64,000 nucleotides of DNA from Anoxybacillus sp. J5B_2022. GTDB taxonomy: Bacteria; Bacillota; Bacilli; Bacillales; Anoxybacillaceae. Under the pieces are notes generated by a model. The model did no database searches. It was not told the DNA's origin and saw nothing but the letters and a program-made list of their open reading frames with translations. Shown one piece after another: positions 47,980 through 56,309 of this stretch (positions are counted from its first letter, which is position 1; each line of letters opens with the position of its first letter). Location of the stretch: NCBI RefSeq assembly GCF_026847645.1, contig NZ_JAPSMC010000003.1:1-64000 (forward strand), written 5' to 3'. The position numbers and the translations under genes are program-made.

Positions 47980-48648
47980 TTATTCGTTGCTCACGACTTT
48001 CGCTTCGAAGCGGTCGATATCTTCATCCGCGCCGATGACAATGAGCACATCGCCTTTGCGAATAATTTCCGAAGCAAGCGGCGACACAATGACTTGATTG
48101 CCACGTTTAATCGCCACGATGTTAATGCCATAGCGAGCGCGAATATCGAGCTCTAACAACGAATGCCCGTCCAAACGGTCGCTTGCGGCAATTTCTACAA
48201 TACTATGTACATCCGACAGTTCTAAATAGTCGAGAACGTTATTAGAAATAATGCTATGAGCAATCCGCTCTCCCATATCCCGTTCTGGGTGAACGACTTG
48301 GTCGGCGCCGATTTTCTTTAACACTTTTTCATGGTAATCGTTTGTCGCTTTTACGGTAATGTTTTGCACCCCAAGTTCTTTTAAAATTAATGTCGTTAAA
48401 ATACTTGCTTGAATGTTGTCACCAATCGCCACAATCACATGGTCAAAATTGCGGATTCCTAAACTTTTCAATACGGCTTCATCGGTTGAATCCCCTACCA
48501 CGGCATGGGAAGCGATCGACGCATATTCATTGACGCGATCCTCATCAATGTCAATTGCCAACACTTCCATGCCTTGCTCGCTTAATGTGCGGCAAATGCT
48601 GCCGCCGAAACGACCGAGCCCAATAACCGCAAACTGCTTCTTTTTCAC
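47980..48648 (-). CDS. ktrC: potassium uptake regulatory protein KtrC
   Basis: KtrC is the cytosolic RCK ring subunit that gates the KtrD potassium channel; Ktr systems also bind c-di-AMP. The 222-aa protein has an RCK-N Rossmann motif (VIGLGRFGGSICRTLSEQG), a conserved acidic ADP/ATP-binding residue in IDIDEDRVNEYAS and a C-terminal RCK-C domain. The start is GTG with GGGGGAATTCAT upstream. It lies beside rnjA as ykqB does in B. subtilis. Confidence 0.93.
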   Translation of the reverse strand: MKKKQFAVIGLGRFGGSICRTLSEQGMEVLAIDIDEDRVNEYASIASHAVVGDSTDEAVLKSLGIRNFDHVIVAIGDNIQASILTTLILKELGVQNITVKATNDYHEKVLKKIGADQVVHPERDMGERIAHSIISNNVLDYLELSDVHSIVEIAASDRLDGHSLLELDIRARYGINIVAIKRGNQVIVSPLASEIIRKGDVLIVIGADEDIDRFEAKVVSNE

Positions 48649-48765
48649 ATGAATTCCCCCAATATTAGGTTTGCTATACTTTCAAATGTAATACGTCCTC
48701 TTTAAAAACGCAAACAAGAAAAGTGATGATTTTCCATTAAATTTTATTGTACAACTCCTTATAAC

Positions 48766-48798
48766 AAAAAAGAACTAGCCAGACGGCGTAGTTCCTTT
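48766..48798 (-). terminator. terminator downstream of the ykuV remnant
   Basis: GGAACTA and TAGTTCT arms with extra GCC/GGC pairs are followed by TTTTTTG on the minus strand. Confidence 0.75.
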
Positions 48799-48804
48799 TG
48801 CTCG

Positions 48805-49167
48805 TTATTCCGTTTTTTGATTTTCTTCCAACACACGGGTAACGCGTTTTTCGAGCATTTTCATGCCACTTCCTCCTGCTTGGAAATGGCGAAGTTTCCC
48901 TTCCGCGTCAAACACATAGTACGCAGGAACATATTGGTTCTCGAACGCTTCTGTAATTTTATGTTCGTTATCGATTAAAATTGGTTGCGTGATCCCATGT
49001 TCCTCCGCTGTTTGTTTCACAAGTTCGATATCTAAATCTTTCTCGGAACGCGGCATATGCACAGCGACGACGTTCAATTCATGTTGATAGCGATCGCGAA
49101 ACTCATTCACTTGCGGCATCGCTTCTTTGCAAAGATGGCAGCTTACGGACCAAAAATGAATCAACGT
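48805..49167 (-). pseudogene. ykuV: 5'-truncated thiol-disulfide oxidoreductase YkuV
   Basis: From TLIHFWSVSCHLCKEAMPQV onward the sequence matches YkuV, a thioredoxin-like protein with the CxxC motif CHLC, to its normal C-terminus (GGSGMKMLEKRVTRVLEE). The first 30 or so residues of the family are absent: an in-frame TAA lies three codons upstream of the first matching codon and the preceding 50 nt are repeat-like sequence F. A TTG at 49164 could still initiate weakly (AGAAGG 11 nt upstream), but the missing N-terminal strand makes a folded product doubtful. Confidence 0.75.
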
Positions 49168-49219
49168 CAGTTAGACCTTCTTTGCTGAATATCAACCAAG
49201 TCGCCTTCGCTTTTCTTGG
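49165..49219 (-). repeat. fragment of interspersed element (F) at the ykuS-ykuV junction
   Basis: Directly after the ykuS stop, CCAAGAAAAGCGAAGGCGACT matches the starting end of the elements E and D; the remaining 35 nt do not align clearly. It occupies the place of the lost ykuV 5' end. Confidence 0.5.
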
Positions 49220-49468
49220 TTAGCGCACTTTTTCTTCGACTTTTTGGCAAATTTCTTCCGCCGTTAATCCGCTCGCTTCGATCACGGCGCCTGCGGTGAC
49301 AGCGTTTTGAATGCCCATAACGTTTACGTCTTGCCCGGTCACCACGCAGCAGTCACACCCTTTCGCATCGCTTTCTTGCCGAAGCGGAACGACTTCGTGT
49401 CCTCTTTCTTTTAATGCCATTTGTACATTCGTTAATGATGGTTCTACACCAATTTTTGCCACCACCAT
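49220..49468 (-). CDS. ykuS: YkuS, UPF0180 family protein
   Basis: The 82-aa protein shows the UPF0180 pattern: [20 protein letters not shown] and [18 protein letters not shown]. It is soluble with a CxCC cluster. GGAGGAGGTGG precedes the ATG. It lies beside dapL, as in B. subtilis. Function unknown. Confidence 0.92.
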   Translation of the reverse strand: MVVAKIGVEPSLTNVQMALKERGHEVVPLRQESDAKGCDCCVVTGQDVNVMGIQNAVTAGAVIEASGLTAEEICQKVEEKVR

Positions 49469-49519
49469 CCACCTCCTCCGTTACATAATGTGTCTGAATA
49501 GAGGTGGAAATATACAAAG

Positions 49520-50641
49520 TTAATTGTTTCCTTTCCATGAAAGATACGCTGTCAACAACGAAATCGCTTTGTCGATCGCGCGCTCGTCCGGCGTCAATTT
49601 CGCATGGTGCAAGCCGTACGGTGAATCAACGCCGAGCCAAAACATAAACCCAGGAATTTTTGCAAGCATATAGCCAAAATCTTCCCCCGTCATCGCTTCT
49701 TTGCAGCGAACGACTTTTATATTAGGAAGTTGCTCCGCAAATTCAATGAATTCGGTTGTCAGCACTTCATCGTTATCGACTTGATGATACATGGAGCCGT
49801 AGTCAATCGTCGCTTCGCACTGATAAGCGATTTCGATCCCTTTTACGATCGCTTCAATTCGCTCTTTTACTTTTTGCATCGATTCAACCGATAACGTGCG
49901 AATCGTTCCTTCTAAACGCGCGCGTTCGGCAATGACATTTTGGACCGTTCCCCCAGAAATTTTCCCGATCGTGATGACGGCGCTATCAAGCGGATCGACG
50001 TTGCGAGCAACAATCGATTGCAGCTGCGTCACAAGCGTGCAAGCCGCAACGACCATATCATTAGCCAAATGCGGAAATGCCGCATGGCCGCCTTTTCCTT
50101 TTAAATCAATAAACAGTTCCGATGTATTCGCAAAGAGCAGCCCTGGTTTCGTCGCAATCGTACCGACCGGATATTCAGGGGCGATGTGCAACGCAATGAT
50201 CATATTAGGCAACCATTGCTTCATGGCCTCGCTTTCTAGCATCGGCAATGCTCCCCCCGGCCCTTCTTCTGCTGGCTGAAAAATGAAAAGTAAATCGTCG
50301 CGAATCGGATGATGAACAAAATGCGTCAGCACGCCAAGCGCAATGCTCATATGAAAATCGTGGCCGCATGCGTGCATTTTCCCTTCATGCTCGGAACGAT
50401 ATGGCAGCTCTGTTTCCTCAGTAATCGGAAGTCCATCGATATCCGTGCGATAAGCGATCATTTTCGTCGGTTGAAGGCCGTTGACTTTAACAAAAATGCC
50501 TGTCCGCCATGTTTTGATTTCAAGTCTCTCCTGCGGTAATGTCGCGATATAGTCTAATAAATATTGCTGCGTTTTAAACTCTTGGAAGCCTAGTTCTGGA
50601 ATTTTATGCAAATCACGGCGAATCGCAACAAACTGGCTCAT
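49520..50641 (-). CDS. dapL: N-acetyldiaminopimelate deacetylase
   Basis: This M20 metallopeptidase-family enzyme removes acetyl from N-acetyl-LL-diaminopimelate in the lysine/peptidoglycan pathway (YkuR). The 373-aa protein has [17 protein letters not shown] with metal-binding Cys/His, the catalytic Glu in [11 protein letters not shown] and the late His in [11 protein letters not shown]. It follows dapH; a terminator-like hairpin lies in the 41-nt gap. Confidence 0.94.
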   Translation of the reverse strand: MSQFVAIRRDLHKIPELGFQEFKTQQYLLDYIATLPQERLEIKTWRTGIFVKVNGLQPTKMIAYRTDIDGLPITEETELPYRSEHEGKMHACGHDFHMSIALGVLTHFVHHPIRDDLLFIFQPAEEGPGGALPMLESEAMKQWLPNMIIALHIAPEYPVGTIATKPGLLFANTSELFIDLKGKGGHAAFPHLANDMVVAACTLVTQLQSIVARNVDPLDSAVITIGKISGGTVQNVIAERARLEGTIRTLSVESMQKVKERIEAIVKGIEIAYQCEATIDYGSMYHQVDNDEVLTTEFIEFAEQLPNIKVVRCKEAMTGEDFGYMLAKIPGFMFWLGVDSPYGLHHAKLTPDERAIDKAISLLTAYLSWKGNN

Positions 50642-50661
50642 TTTCCCTCTCCTTTACAAAA

Positions 50662-50684
50662 AAGCGTGGAATTTCTCCACGCTT
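50662..50684 (-). terminator. terminator-like hairpin between dapH and dapL
   Basis: AAGCGTGGA and TCCACGCTT form a perfect 9-bp stem, then TTTTTTG on the minus strand, starting at the dapH stop and ending just before the dapL ribosome binding site. Confidence 0.8.
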
Positions 50685-51396
50685 ATAATTGTCGAAGTTC
50701 TTGTTTAATTTCTGTTTTTGCTTTTGTTTTTTCATCAATTTGTTTAATGACGCGAGCTGGTACACCAGCCACAACCGTATAAGGCGGAACGTCTTCAATA
50801 ACTACCGCACCTGCCGCAACGACGGCCCCTTTTCCGACGGTCACGCCTTCTAAAATGACCGCGTTCGCTCCGATCACAACATCATCTTCTACGATCACCG
50901 GTTTCGCAGAAGGCGGCTCAATAACGCCCGCTAACACTGCGCCTGCTCCGACATGGCAATTTTTACCTACAGTCGCTCGTCCGCCGAGCACAGCGTTCAT
51001 ATCAATCATCGTTCCTTCGCCGATGACAGCCCCGATATTAATGACTGCCCCCATCATAATGACTGCGTTGTCACCAATTTCGACTTGATCGCGAATGATG
51101 GCGCCTGGCTCGATCCGTGCTTTAATTCCTTTTAAATCTAGAAGCGGAATAGCGGAATTGCGGCGGTCGTTTTCGACAACGTAATCTTCAATACGGTCTT
51201 TGTTCGCTTCCAACGCTTCTTTAATTTCCTGCCATTCGCCAAATACGACACCAGTATTTCCTGTAATAAATGTTTTTGCATTGGCGCCAAAATCAATGCC
51301 GTCAAGGCTCCCTTTTATGTATAGTTTGACCGGTGTTGCTTTTTTGCTATTTTGAATAAAAGCAATAATTTCGTTAGCATCCATCATTTTCATCAT
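50683..51396 (-). CDS. dapH: tetrahydrodipicolinate N-acetyltransferase
   Basis: DapH (YkuQ) acetylates tetrahydrodipicolinate with acetyl-CoA in the acetylase branch of diaminopimelate synthesis. The 237-aa protein has an N-terminal helical domain ([20 protein letters not shown]) and a left-handed beta-helix of hexapeptide repeats ([20 protein letters not shown] and following). GGAGGATACG precedes the ATG. It is paired with dapL. Confidence 0.95.
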   Translation of the reverse strand: MMKMMDANEIIAFIQNSKKATPVKLYIKGSLDGIDFGANAKTFITGNTGVVFGEWQEIKEALEANKDRIEDYVVENDRRNSAIPLLDLKGIKARIEPGAIIRDQVEIGDNAVIMMGAVINIGAVIGEGTMIDMNAVLGGRATVGKNCHVGAGAVLAGVIEPPSAKPVIVEDDVVIGANAVILEGVTVGKGAVVAAGAVVIEDVPPYTVVAGVPARVIKQIDEKTKAKTEIKQELRQL

Positions 51397-51464
51397 CGTA
51401 TCCTCCTTTTTTGCTCTTATTTTTTTACTTTAACAAAACAAAGTTCACGCTGACAAGTATAAAT

Positions 51465-51914
51465 TCATCCTTTCGCGTTTAGCCGACGTAGCTGCCGGTT
51501 CAACCGCTTTAATACTTCCCGCCTTGTAAAAATCCCTTCAAAATAGCCGTTATCATTTTCTACGCAAACAAACGGGTGGTTAACGACTAACTCAATGCCT
51601 TTGATAACATGGTCATTCAACATTAACCTTGGAATGTCTTTGTTCATTACTTGTTCGACTTTCATCGTTTCCAGCCGTTCAAACTCAATTCGTTCCAACC
51701 CTAAAATCGCATCCATAATGGCGGTCATGCTAATTAGACCATGAAGTTTGTACGATGTATCAAGCACTGGGATTGCGGAATATCCTGTCCTTGTTAATAC
51801 GAGCAACGCGTGGTCTAAAAAATTACCGATTTGTACGTGCGCCACTTTGTCCGAAGGAATTAAAAATTGCGCTACCGTCTGATGGAAAAATTCTTTACTA
51901 TCGAAACTAATCAT
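51465..51914 (-). CDS. darB: c-di-AMP-binding CBS protein DarB (YkuL/CbpB)
   Basis: DarB is a two-CBS-domain protein that binds cyclic di-AMP; in the unbound form it binds and modulates Rel and PycA in B. subtilis. The 149-aa protein matches YkuL: SDKVAHVQIGNFLDHALLVL, SAIPVLDTSYKLHGLI, LERIEFERL and GYFEGIFTRREVLKRLNR. No other domains are present. It is monocistronic between dapH and abbA. Confidence 0.92.
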   Translation of the reverse strand: MISFDSKEFFHQTVAQFLIPSDKVAHVQIGNFLDHALLVLTRTGYSAIPVLDTSYKLHGLISMTAIMDAILGLERIEFERLETMKVEQVMNKDIPRLMLNDHVIKGIELVVNHPFVCVENDNGYFEGIFTRREVLKRLNRQLRRLNAKG

Positions 51915-51980
51915 GCCCGCTTTCCGCCTTTCTATTAAAAACTTCCCATCTTCTTTAGTTTACCATACATAACATCGTTA

Positions 51981-52010
51981 CAAAAAAAATAACTACCGCC
52001 CTTAAAGCGA
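51981..52010 (-). terminator. abbA terminator
   Basis: AACTATCGC and GCGGTAGTT arms are followed by eight T residues on the minus strand; the left arm overlaps the abbA end. Confidence 0.8.
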
Positions 52011-52202
52011 TAGTTCTTCCCGGAGTCGCTCGTACAGTTTTACTAAATGTTGATAGCGCGCTTCATCGGTTTGCTTTTGCCCGCTTTCCATATCGGCAAG
52101 TTCCGAGCTAATAATTTCAAGCGCGTATTGCTGGCTGAACAGCACCTCCAATAACAATTGCTGCTCATCTGTAGACAACTGCTCTGCCCATCGTTTTCTC
52201 AT
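52002..52202 (-). CDS. abbA: AbbA, anti-AbrB protein
   Basis: AbbA (formerly YkzF) binds the transition-state repressor AbrB and blocks its DNA binding at the onset of sporulation. The 66-aa product aligns by eye with the B. subtilis protein across STDEQQLLLEVLFSQQYALE, IISSELADMESG and YQHLVKLYERLREE. The ATG at 52202 has AAGGAGG upstream; an in-frame GTG two codons earlier is inside that spacing. Position between ykuJ and darB also matches. Confidence 0.87.
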   Translation of the reverse strand: MRKRWAEQLSTDEQQLLLEVLFSQQYALEIISSELADMESGQKQTDEARYQHLVKLYERLREELSL

Positions 52203-52269
52203 CGACACTCCTCCTTAACAACTATCCACTAGTTATATATTCAACGGAGCAAGAAAACAGTCCAAAAAT

Positions 52270-52296
52270 AAAAAGCCTTCACCAACGGAAGACTTT
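52270..52296 (-). terminator. terminator of ykuJ and the coupled 23-codon gene
   Basis: AGTCTTC and GAAGGCT pair around a 7-nt loop, followed by TTTTATTTTT on the minus strand. Confidence 0.75.
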
Positions 52297-52368
52297 TTAC
52301 CTTTTGCTTGTACAAATGTTGCGCAACATAAACTGGCAGGCGGGACAAACAACCACCGGTTTTTTCAT
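52297..52368 (-). CDS. 23-residue CxxC peptide coupled to ykuJ
   Basis: The ATG overlaps the ykuJ stop (ATGA). It encodes MKKPVVVCPACQFML, then RNICTSKR, with three Cys including one CPAC pair, resembling half of a zinc ribbon. A terminator follows 1 nt after the stop, so the frame fills the space between ykuJ and its terminator. No family is recognised. Translational coupling and tight packing support it. Confidence 0.55.
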   Translation of the reverse strand: MKKPVVVCPACQFMLRNICTSKR

Positions 52369-52625
52369 CCAATCGCCTCACTTTTCTCATCGAGCAATTC
52401 AAAAATTTCAATCGCAATCATATCAATGTTATCGAACTGATACGTCTTCGGTTTTTTCCCTTTCTCATACACTTCCAACATGTACGTATCCGTTTTCGCT
52501 AAATACGTCACGCTGCATCTTTTTTCGCCGTTGATTTCAAAATTGCGCTGCGGCGCTTCGCTCCCATTCGGTTCTTGCTCGCGAAGTTGCATTAAACGTT
52601 GAATAATTCCTAATAATTGAGACAT
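52365..52625 (-). CDS. ykuJ: YkuJ family protein
   Basis: The 86-aa protein matches YkuJ: RNFEINGEKRCSVTYLAKTD and KPKTYQFDNIDMIAIEIFEL. It is a small soluble alpha/beta protein of unknown function with a solved B. subtilis homologue. GAAAGGGGAAAA precedes the start. ykuK, next in B. subtilis, is absent here. Confidence 0.9.
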   Translation of the reverse strand: MSQLLGIIQRLMQLREQEPNGSEAPQRNFEINGEKRCSVTYLAKTDTYMLEVYEKGKKPKTYQFDNIDMIAIEIFELLDEKSEAIG

Positions 52626-52741
52626 CCATTTTTCCCCTTTCTTTCCGAAAACGAACGGTTTATACTGCCATCTGGCTATTGTCCCTCGACCACATTATAA
52701 CAAAAAGAGCAGCCCTTTCATAGGACCGCCCATCACGCACG

Positions 52742-52978
52742 TTACCATTGCGTATTGATCGCCAAATAAATAATCGATCCCGCCGCCAGCAATCCTGCGA
52801 GCAAGTATGCTAAAAGAACAGGGTTGCGAGCATATGGATGCTCTTGAATTTTTTCGTTCACCGAAGCATCGTACTCCCCTTGCAATTTTTGCCGCCTGCC
52901 GAGCGCAATTGTATAAATAAAGCCAATCACCGCAATGAGCAGTACAAGTATCGACAAAATAAATGAAAGTTGTGCCAT
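52742..52978 (-). CDS. small two-helix membrane protein
   Basis: The 78-aa protein has two hydrophobic helices (FILSILVLLIAVIGFIYTIA and LLAYLLAGLLAAGSIIYLAI) separated by a charged loop. AGGTGAAAAGACG precedes the ATG. It follows ykuI by 49 nt. I do not recognise a function. Confidence 0.7.
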   Translation of the reverse strand: MAQLSFILSILVLLIAVIGFIYTIALGRRQKLQGEYDASVNEKIQEHPYARNPVLLAYLLAGLLAAGSIIYLAINTQW

Positions 52979-53027
52979 CGTCTTTTCACCTCACGCTTAC
53001 TTTCCCACAAACGCTCCGTTTTATTCA

Positions 53028-54245
53028 TTAGTAATGAGCGTCGTGTTCAAATAAGTAGCTGTAAGATAAGTCGATGAACAAATAATGGCACTCATCAATC
53101 GGATACGAATACGTGCGAATCGTTTCCCCCGTTTCAATATCGGCGTATAAATCAGAGAGAATGCCCCGCTTCCGCGAACGCATACGAATAATGTTTTCTA
53201 AAAAATAAGGCCGCCAGCTCCAGTTTTTCATGTAATACTCCGGCTGCAATTCCCACGTATCATTTCGTTTAAAAATGTTGGCTGACCGTTGAAACCCGTC
53301 TTCATCGCACACATACATACGAAAACAAGCATCTCCTAATTCGGTGGCGATCGCAACAATCAATTCGTTAAAATCAGCCGATTTTTTGTATTTCGCTAAT
53401 AATGCCGTTATACGCTGCTGAAATTGCTCCGAAATATTATACAATGTTTGCAGCTTTTTCTTTTCTTGTTGAATAAACCGATGGCACTCTTCACGCAAAC
53501 GTTCTTTCAAAAAATCAGCAGGCAATAATTCCGGTTTCGGCTCCGCTAAATAATACCCTTGGTAATAACGGCCACCGTTTCGCCACGCGTATTGCAGCTG
53601 AAAAGACGCTTCAATGTCTTCGTACAAGAGCGTCGCGCCAATTTTTCGCGCCAATAACGAAATGGAATAAAGGACGTCTTGATACGAATAGCTTGCTGAC
53701 GTTTTCCGCAATTCACGCAAATCGATTTTTAAAATATCAGGAGCCAGTAAGCTAATTCGTTCAAGGTTGCTGCTATGTTCCCCAATATTATCAAGTGCAA
53801 CGCGAATGCCGTATGTACGAATATACGTTAACAAATGGCTCAGCTGATCGAAGTCCCCTTTAAAATGCTGCTCATTAATTTCTAACACGATACGGTCAAG
53901 CGACAATCCTTTCTCTTCGTATTGAAATAAAAGGGTTAAAAAAGACTCGGCGCGATCGATCATTAATAAATTCGCATCGCGATTGAGGAAAATCAATAAC
54001 CTAGAGTCGCCGTTGGAAAGAAAATGATCGAGCGCTTTTTTCGTTACCGTTTCATCTACTTCTAGGCGAAATTCTTCCGGAATCGTTTCGTCATGAAAAA
54101 ACGGTCCTAAGCTATCCACATGCTCTCCTGACTCATATCTTCCTAATACTTCATACCCGATCACCCGATGTTCATCGGCGCTGAAAATCGCTTGGTAATA
54201 CGGAATGACATGTTGTAAATTGGCTATAATATCTAACGCATCCAC
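53028..54245 (-). CDS. ykuI: YkuI, EAL-domain c-di-GMP-binding protein
   Basis: The 405-aa protein has an N-terminal EAL domain and the C-terminal PAS-like YkuI domain. The EAL site is altered: the signature is YEVLGR, and the DDFG loop reads ALDNIGEH. B. subtilis YkuI binds c-di-GMP but is a weak or inactive phosphodiesterase, and the same substitutions occur there. GYYLAEP closes the domain. The start is the GTG at 54245 behind GAGGTGAGTACC, aligning with the B. subtilis start. Confidence 0.92.
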   Translation of the reverse strand: MDALDIIANLQHVIPYYQAIFSADEHRVIGYEVLGRYESGEHVDSLGPFFHDETIPEEFRLEVDETVTKKALDHFLSNGDSRLLIFLNRDANLLMIDRAESFLTLLFQYEEKGLSLDRIVLEINEQHFKGDFDQLSHLLTYIRTYGIRVALDNIGEHSSNLERISLLAPDILKIDLRELRKTSASYSYQDVLYSISLLARKIGATLLYEDIEASFQLQYAWRNGGRYYQGYYLAEPKPELLPADFLKERLREECHRFIQQEKKKLQTLYNISEQFQQRITALLAKYKKSADFNELIVAIATELGDACFRMYVCDEDGFQRSANIFKRNDTWELQPEYYMKNWSWRPYFLENIIRMRSRKRGILSDLYADIETGETIRTYSYPIDECHYLFIDLSYSYLFEHDAHY

Positions 54246-54335
54246 GGTACTCACCTCTTTTTGCACTCGTCATTTTGCATATTATACCATACGATTCTCC
54301 TTCTTTATAAACAAAAAATTGGTGGCATATAAGAA

Positions 54336-54369
54336 AATGCGCGGTTTCGTATAACTGAAACCGCGCATT
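54336..54369 (-). terminator. fadH terminator displaced by a repeat
   Basis: A perfect 13-bp stem (54336-54348 with 54357-54369) and 8-nt loop, followed by TTCTTATAT on the minus strand. It lies 130 nt after the fadH stop, with element D between. Confidence 0.85.
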
Positions 54370-54370
54370 C

Positions 54371-54503
54371 CGCTTCGAGAGCTAATCAGTCGCCTCCGCT
54401 TTTGCTTTCGCCGTTCGACGTGCACGCACGTCTTCGTCGAAAGCTTGTGCGTCCGTCGGATGTTTTCTTGGCTTGAGCCAAGGATCGTTCTTCGCTTTTC
54501 TTA
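54371..54503 (-). repeat. stop-codon-associated interspersed element, copy D
   Basis: On the minus strand it starts TAAGAAAAGCGAAGAACGATC right after the fadH stop and ends GGAGGCGACTGATTAGCTC. It contains the palindromes CTTGGCT/AGCCAAG and TTCGACG/CGTCGAA. It matches copy A over most of its length with about one difference in six bases. Confidence 0.78.
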
Positions 54504-55271
54504 CTAAAACGGATGTTGGTTGAGCCATTGCCCGCCATCCATCGTAATGCATTCACCATTAATATAAGCGGCGTCATCCGAAAGTAAAAACGAGGCGAGC
54601 GCCGCAATTTCTTCCGGTGTGCCGAGCCGGCCAAGCGGAACACTAGCCAACGTCCGCTTTGCTGCTTCTTCCGATTCCCAAAGTTTCTCTGCCCCTCCGG
54701 TTCGTTCAATCGGGCCAGGGGCGATGGCGTTCACGCGAAACCCGTACTTTTTGCCCCATTCGACCGCCAGCGTTCTCGTCATCGCTAATACACCTGCTTT
54801 CGCGCAAGCCGAATGAATGACACCCGCTCCTGCGTTCCACGCATATGTAGCGACCATGTTAATAATGGAACCTTTTTGCCCTTTTTGAATCCAATAGTTC
54901 CCGACTTCGCGGCTGCAATAAAACGTTCCGTTTAAGACGATGTTAATGACGCTATTCCAACCGTTAATCGACAGCTTTTCCGCTGGACAAATAAAATTCC
55001 CAGCCGCATTGTTAATTAACGCATCAATTTTACCAAATTCCGCATCCGTTCGTTTCACCATTTCCGCGACAAGTTCTGGGTCGCGCACATCCATGGCAAT
55101 CGGCAACACTTTTCCGCCCGTCGGCGTTTCGATTTCTTGTTTCGTTTCTTCCAACGCTTCAAGTCTTCTTCCGGTAATCACCACATGTGCGCCTTCCTCG
55201 ACAAACCGTTTCGCCATATATTTCCCCATGCCGCTTGACCCACCTGTCACGATAATCACTTTTCCTTGCAT
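54504..55271 (-). CDS. fadH: 2,4-dienoyl-CoA reductase (YkuF)
   Basis: This 255-aa short-chain dehydrogenase reduces 2,4-dienoyl-CoA with NADPH in unsaturated fatty-acid degradation. It has the cofactor motif VTGGSSGMGKYMAKRF, the NNAAGNF motif and a catalytic region around HSACAKAGVLAMTRTLAVEW in which Lys is clear and the usual Tyr is replaced by Cys (ACAKAG), as in dienoyl-CoA reductases. It is divergent from ykuE. Confidence 0.9.
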   Translation of the reverse strand: MQGKVIIVTGGSSGMGKYMAKRFVEEGAHVVITGRRLEALEETKQEIETPTGGKVLPIAMDVRDPELVAEMVKRTDAEFGKIDALINNAAGNFICPAEKLSINGWNSVINIVLNGTFYCSREVGNYWIQKGQKGSIINMVATYAWNAGAGVIHSACAKAGVLAMTRTLAVEWGKKYGFRVNAIAPGPIERTGGAEKLWESEEAAKRTLASVPLGRLGTPEEIAALASFLLSDDAAYINGECITMDGGQWLNQHPF

Positions 55272-55421
55272 GTTTCTCCCCCTTTTATGACTGATTACTC
55301 ATTCATTTTTATTATACGATGAATAGACATAATTTTCTAACATTTCTTTTATCGATTTGTTTCTTTTCTATTCGGCTTTTCCCATTTATAATAAAACTAA
55401 TTGTGAAAGGACGTTGAGAAA

Positions 55422-56300
55422 ATGAAACCAGTCATGACCATGACGCGAAGAACATTTCTCCAAAAAAGTATCGCTTCCTTGCTCGGAGGCATCGCGATCA
55501 CTTCCTTCGGCTATTATTACGCCCGTTTTATCGAGCCAAAGCGGCTGACGGTCACAAACCACACGATTTACCATCCGTTGATCCCGAAAAGCTTTGACGG
55601 CATAAAAATCGTGCAGTTCAGCGACACCCATCTCGGCTATCATTTTTCGCTCGCCGAGCTGCGCCATATCGTCAATCGAATCAACGACCTTCAACCAGAT
55701 ATTGTTTTTTTCACCGGGGATTTAATGGACAAGCCGAATCAATACCATTCCCCGCACGACATCACTCCCATCCTTGCAAAGATTCGCGCTCCGCTCGGAA
55801 AGTTTTGCATTTACGGAAATCACGACCACGGCGGATACGGAACGGATTTATACCGTAAAATTATGACAAAAGCCGGATTCCGTATGCTAGTCAATGAGCA
55901 TATGTTCATTGAGCAAATCGACCGCAGTAAAATTGCGATTGTAGGCGCCGACGATTTGATGCTCGGTAAACCGGATTTTGAAAAAATGTTTCAACACATT
56001 CCGCCATCGACGTATACGATTTTATTATTGCATGAGCCGGATGGTGCAAACGAAGCCGCACGTTATCGTGTTCATTTGCAGTTATCCGGCCATAGCCACG
56101 GCGGGCAGATTCAACTTCCTTTTATTGGTCCGCTCGTTACCCCGCCGCTTGCCGTTCAATATTATGAAGGCTTTTATCAAATTCAAGACATGACCCTTTA
56201 CGTCAATCGCGGTCTAGGCACGACGAGAATGCCGTTTCGCTTTTTAACACCGCCAGAACTTACCGTGTTTACATTAAAACATGAGCCACCTTCTTCGTAA
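55422..56300 (+). CDS. ykuE: YkuE, Tat-exported metallophosphoesterase
   Basis: The 292-aa protein starts with a twin-arginine signal (MTRRTFLQKSIA) and has a calcineurin-like metallophosphoesterase domain: FSDTHLG, FTGDLMD, YGNHDHGG and SGHSHGGQ provide the dimetal site. B. subtilis YkuE is a TatAyCy substrate bound to the cell wall. The start follows AAAGGACGTTGAGAAA. It is convergent with ppk. Confidence 0.94.
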   Translation: MKPVMTMTRRTFLQKSIASLLGGIAITSFGYYYARFIEPKRLTVTNHTIYHPLIPKSFDGIKIVQFSDTHLGYHFSLAELRHIVNRINDLQPDIVFFTGDLMDKPNQYHSPHDITPILAKIRAPLGKFCIYGNHDHGGYGTDLYRKIMTKAGFRMLVNEHMFIEQIDRSKIAIVGADDLMLGKPDFEKMFQHIPPSTYTILLLHEPDGANEAARYRVHLQLSGHSHGGQIQLPFIGPLVTPPLAVQYYEGFYQIQDMTLYVNRGLGTTRMPFRFLTPPELTVFTLKHEPPSS

Positions 56301-56309
56301 GGCGGCTCT
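56283..56309 (+). terminator. ykuE terminator
   Basis: GAGCCACCTT and AAGGCGGCTC arms (one mismatch) with a 6-nt loop, then TATTCTT; the stop codon lies in the loop. Confidence 0.65.

Noticed and set aside
54386-54709. 107-aa minus-strand frame over the fadH end and element D
   Set aside because: It is an out-of-frame reading of fadH continued into the repeat; no start signal.
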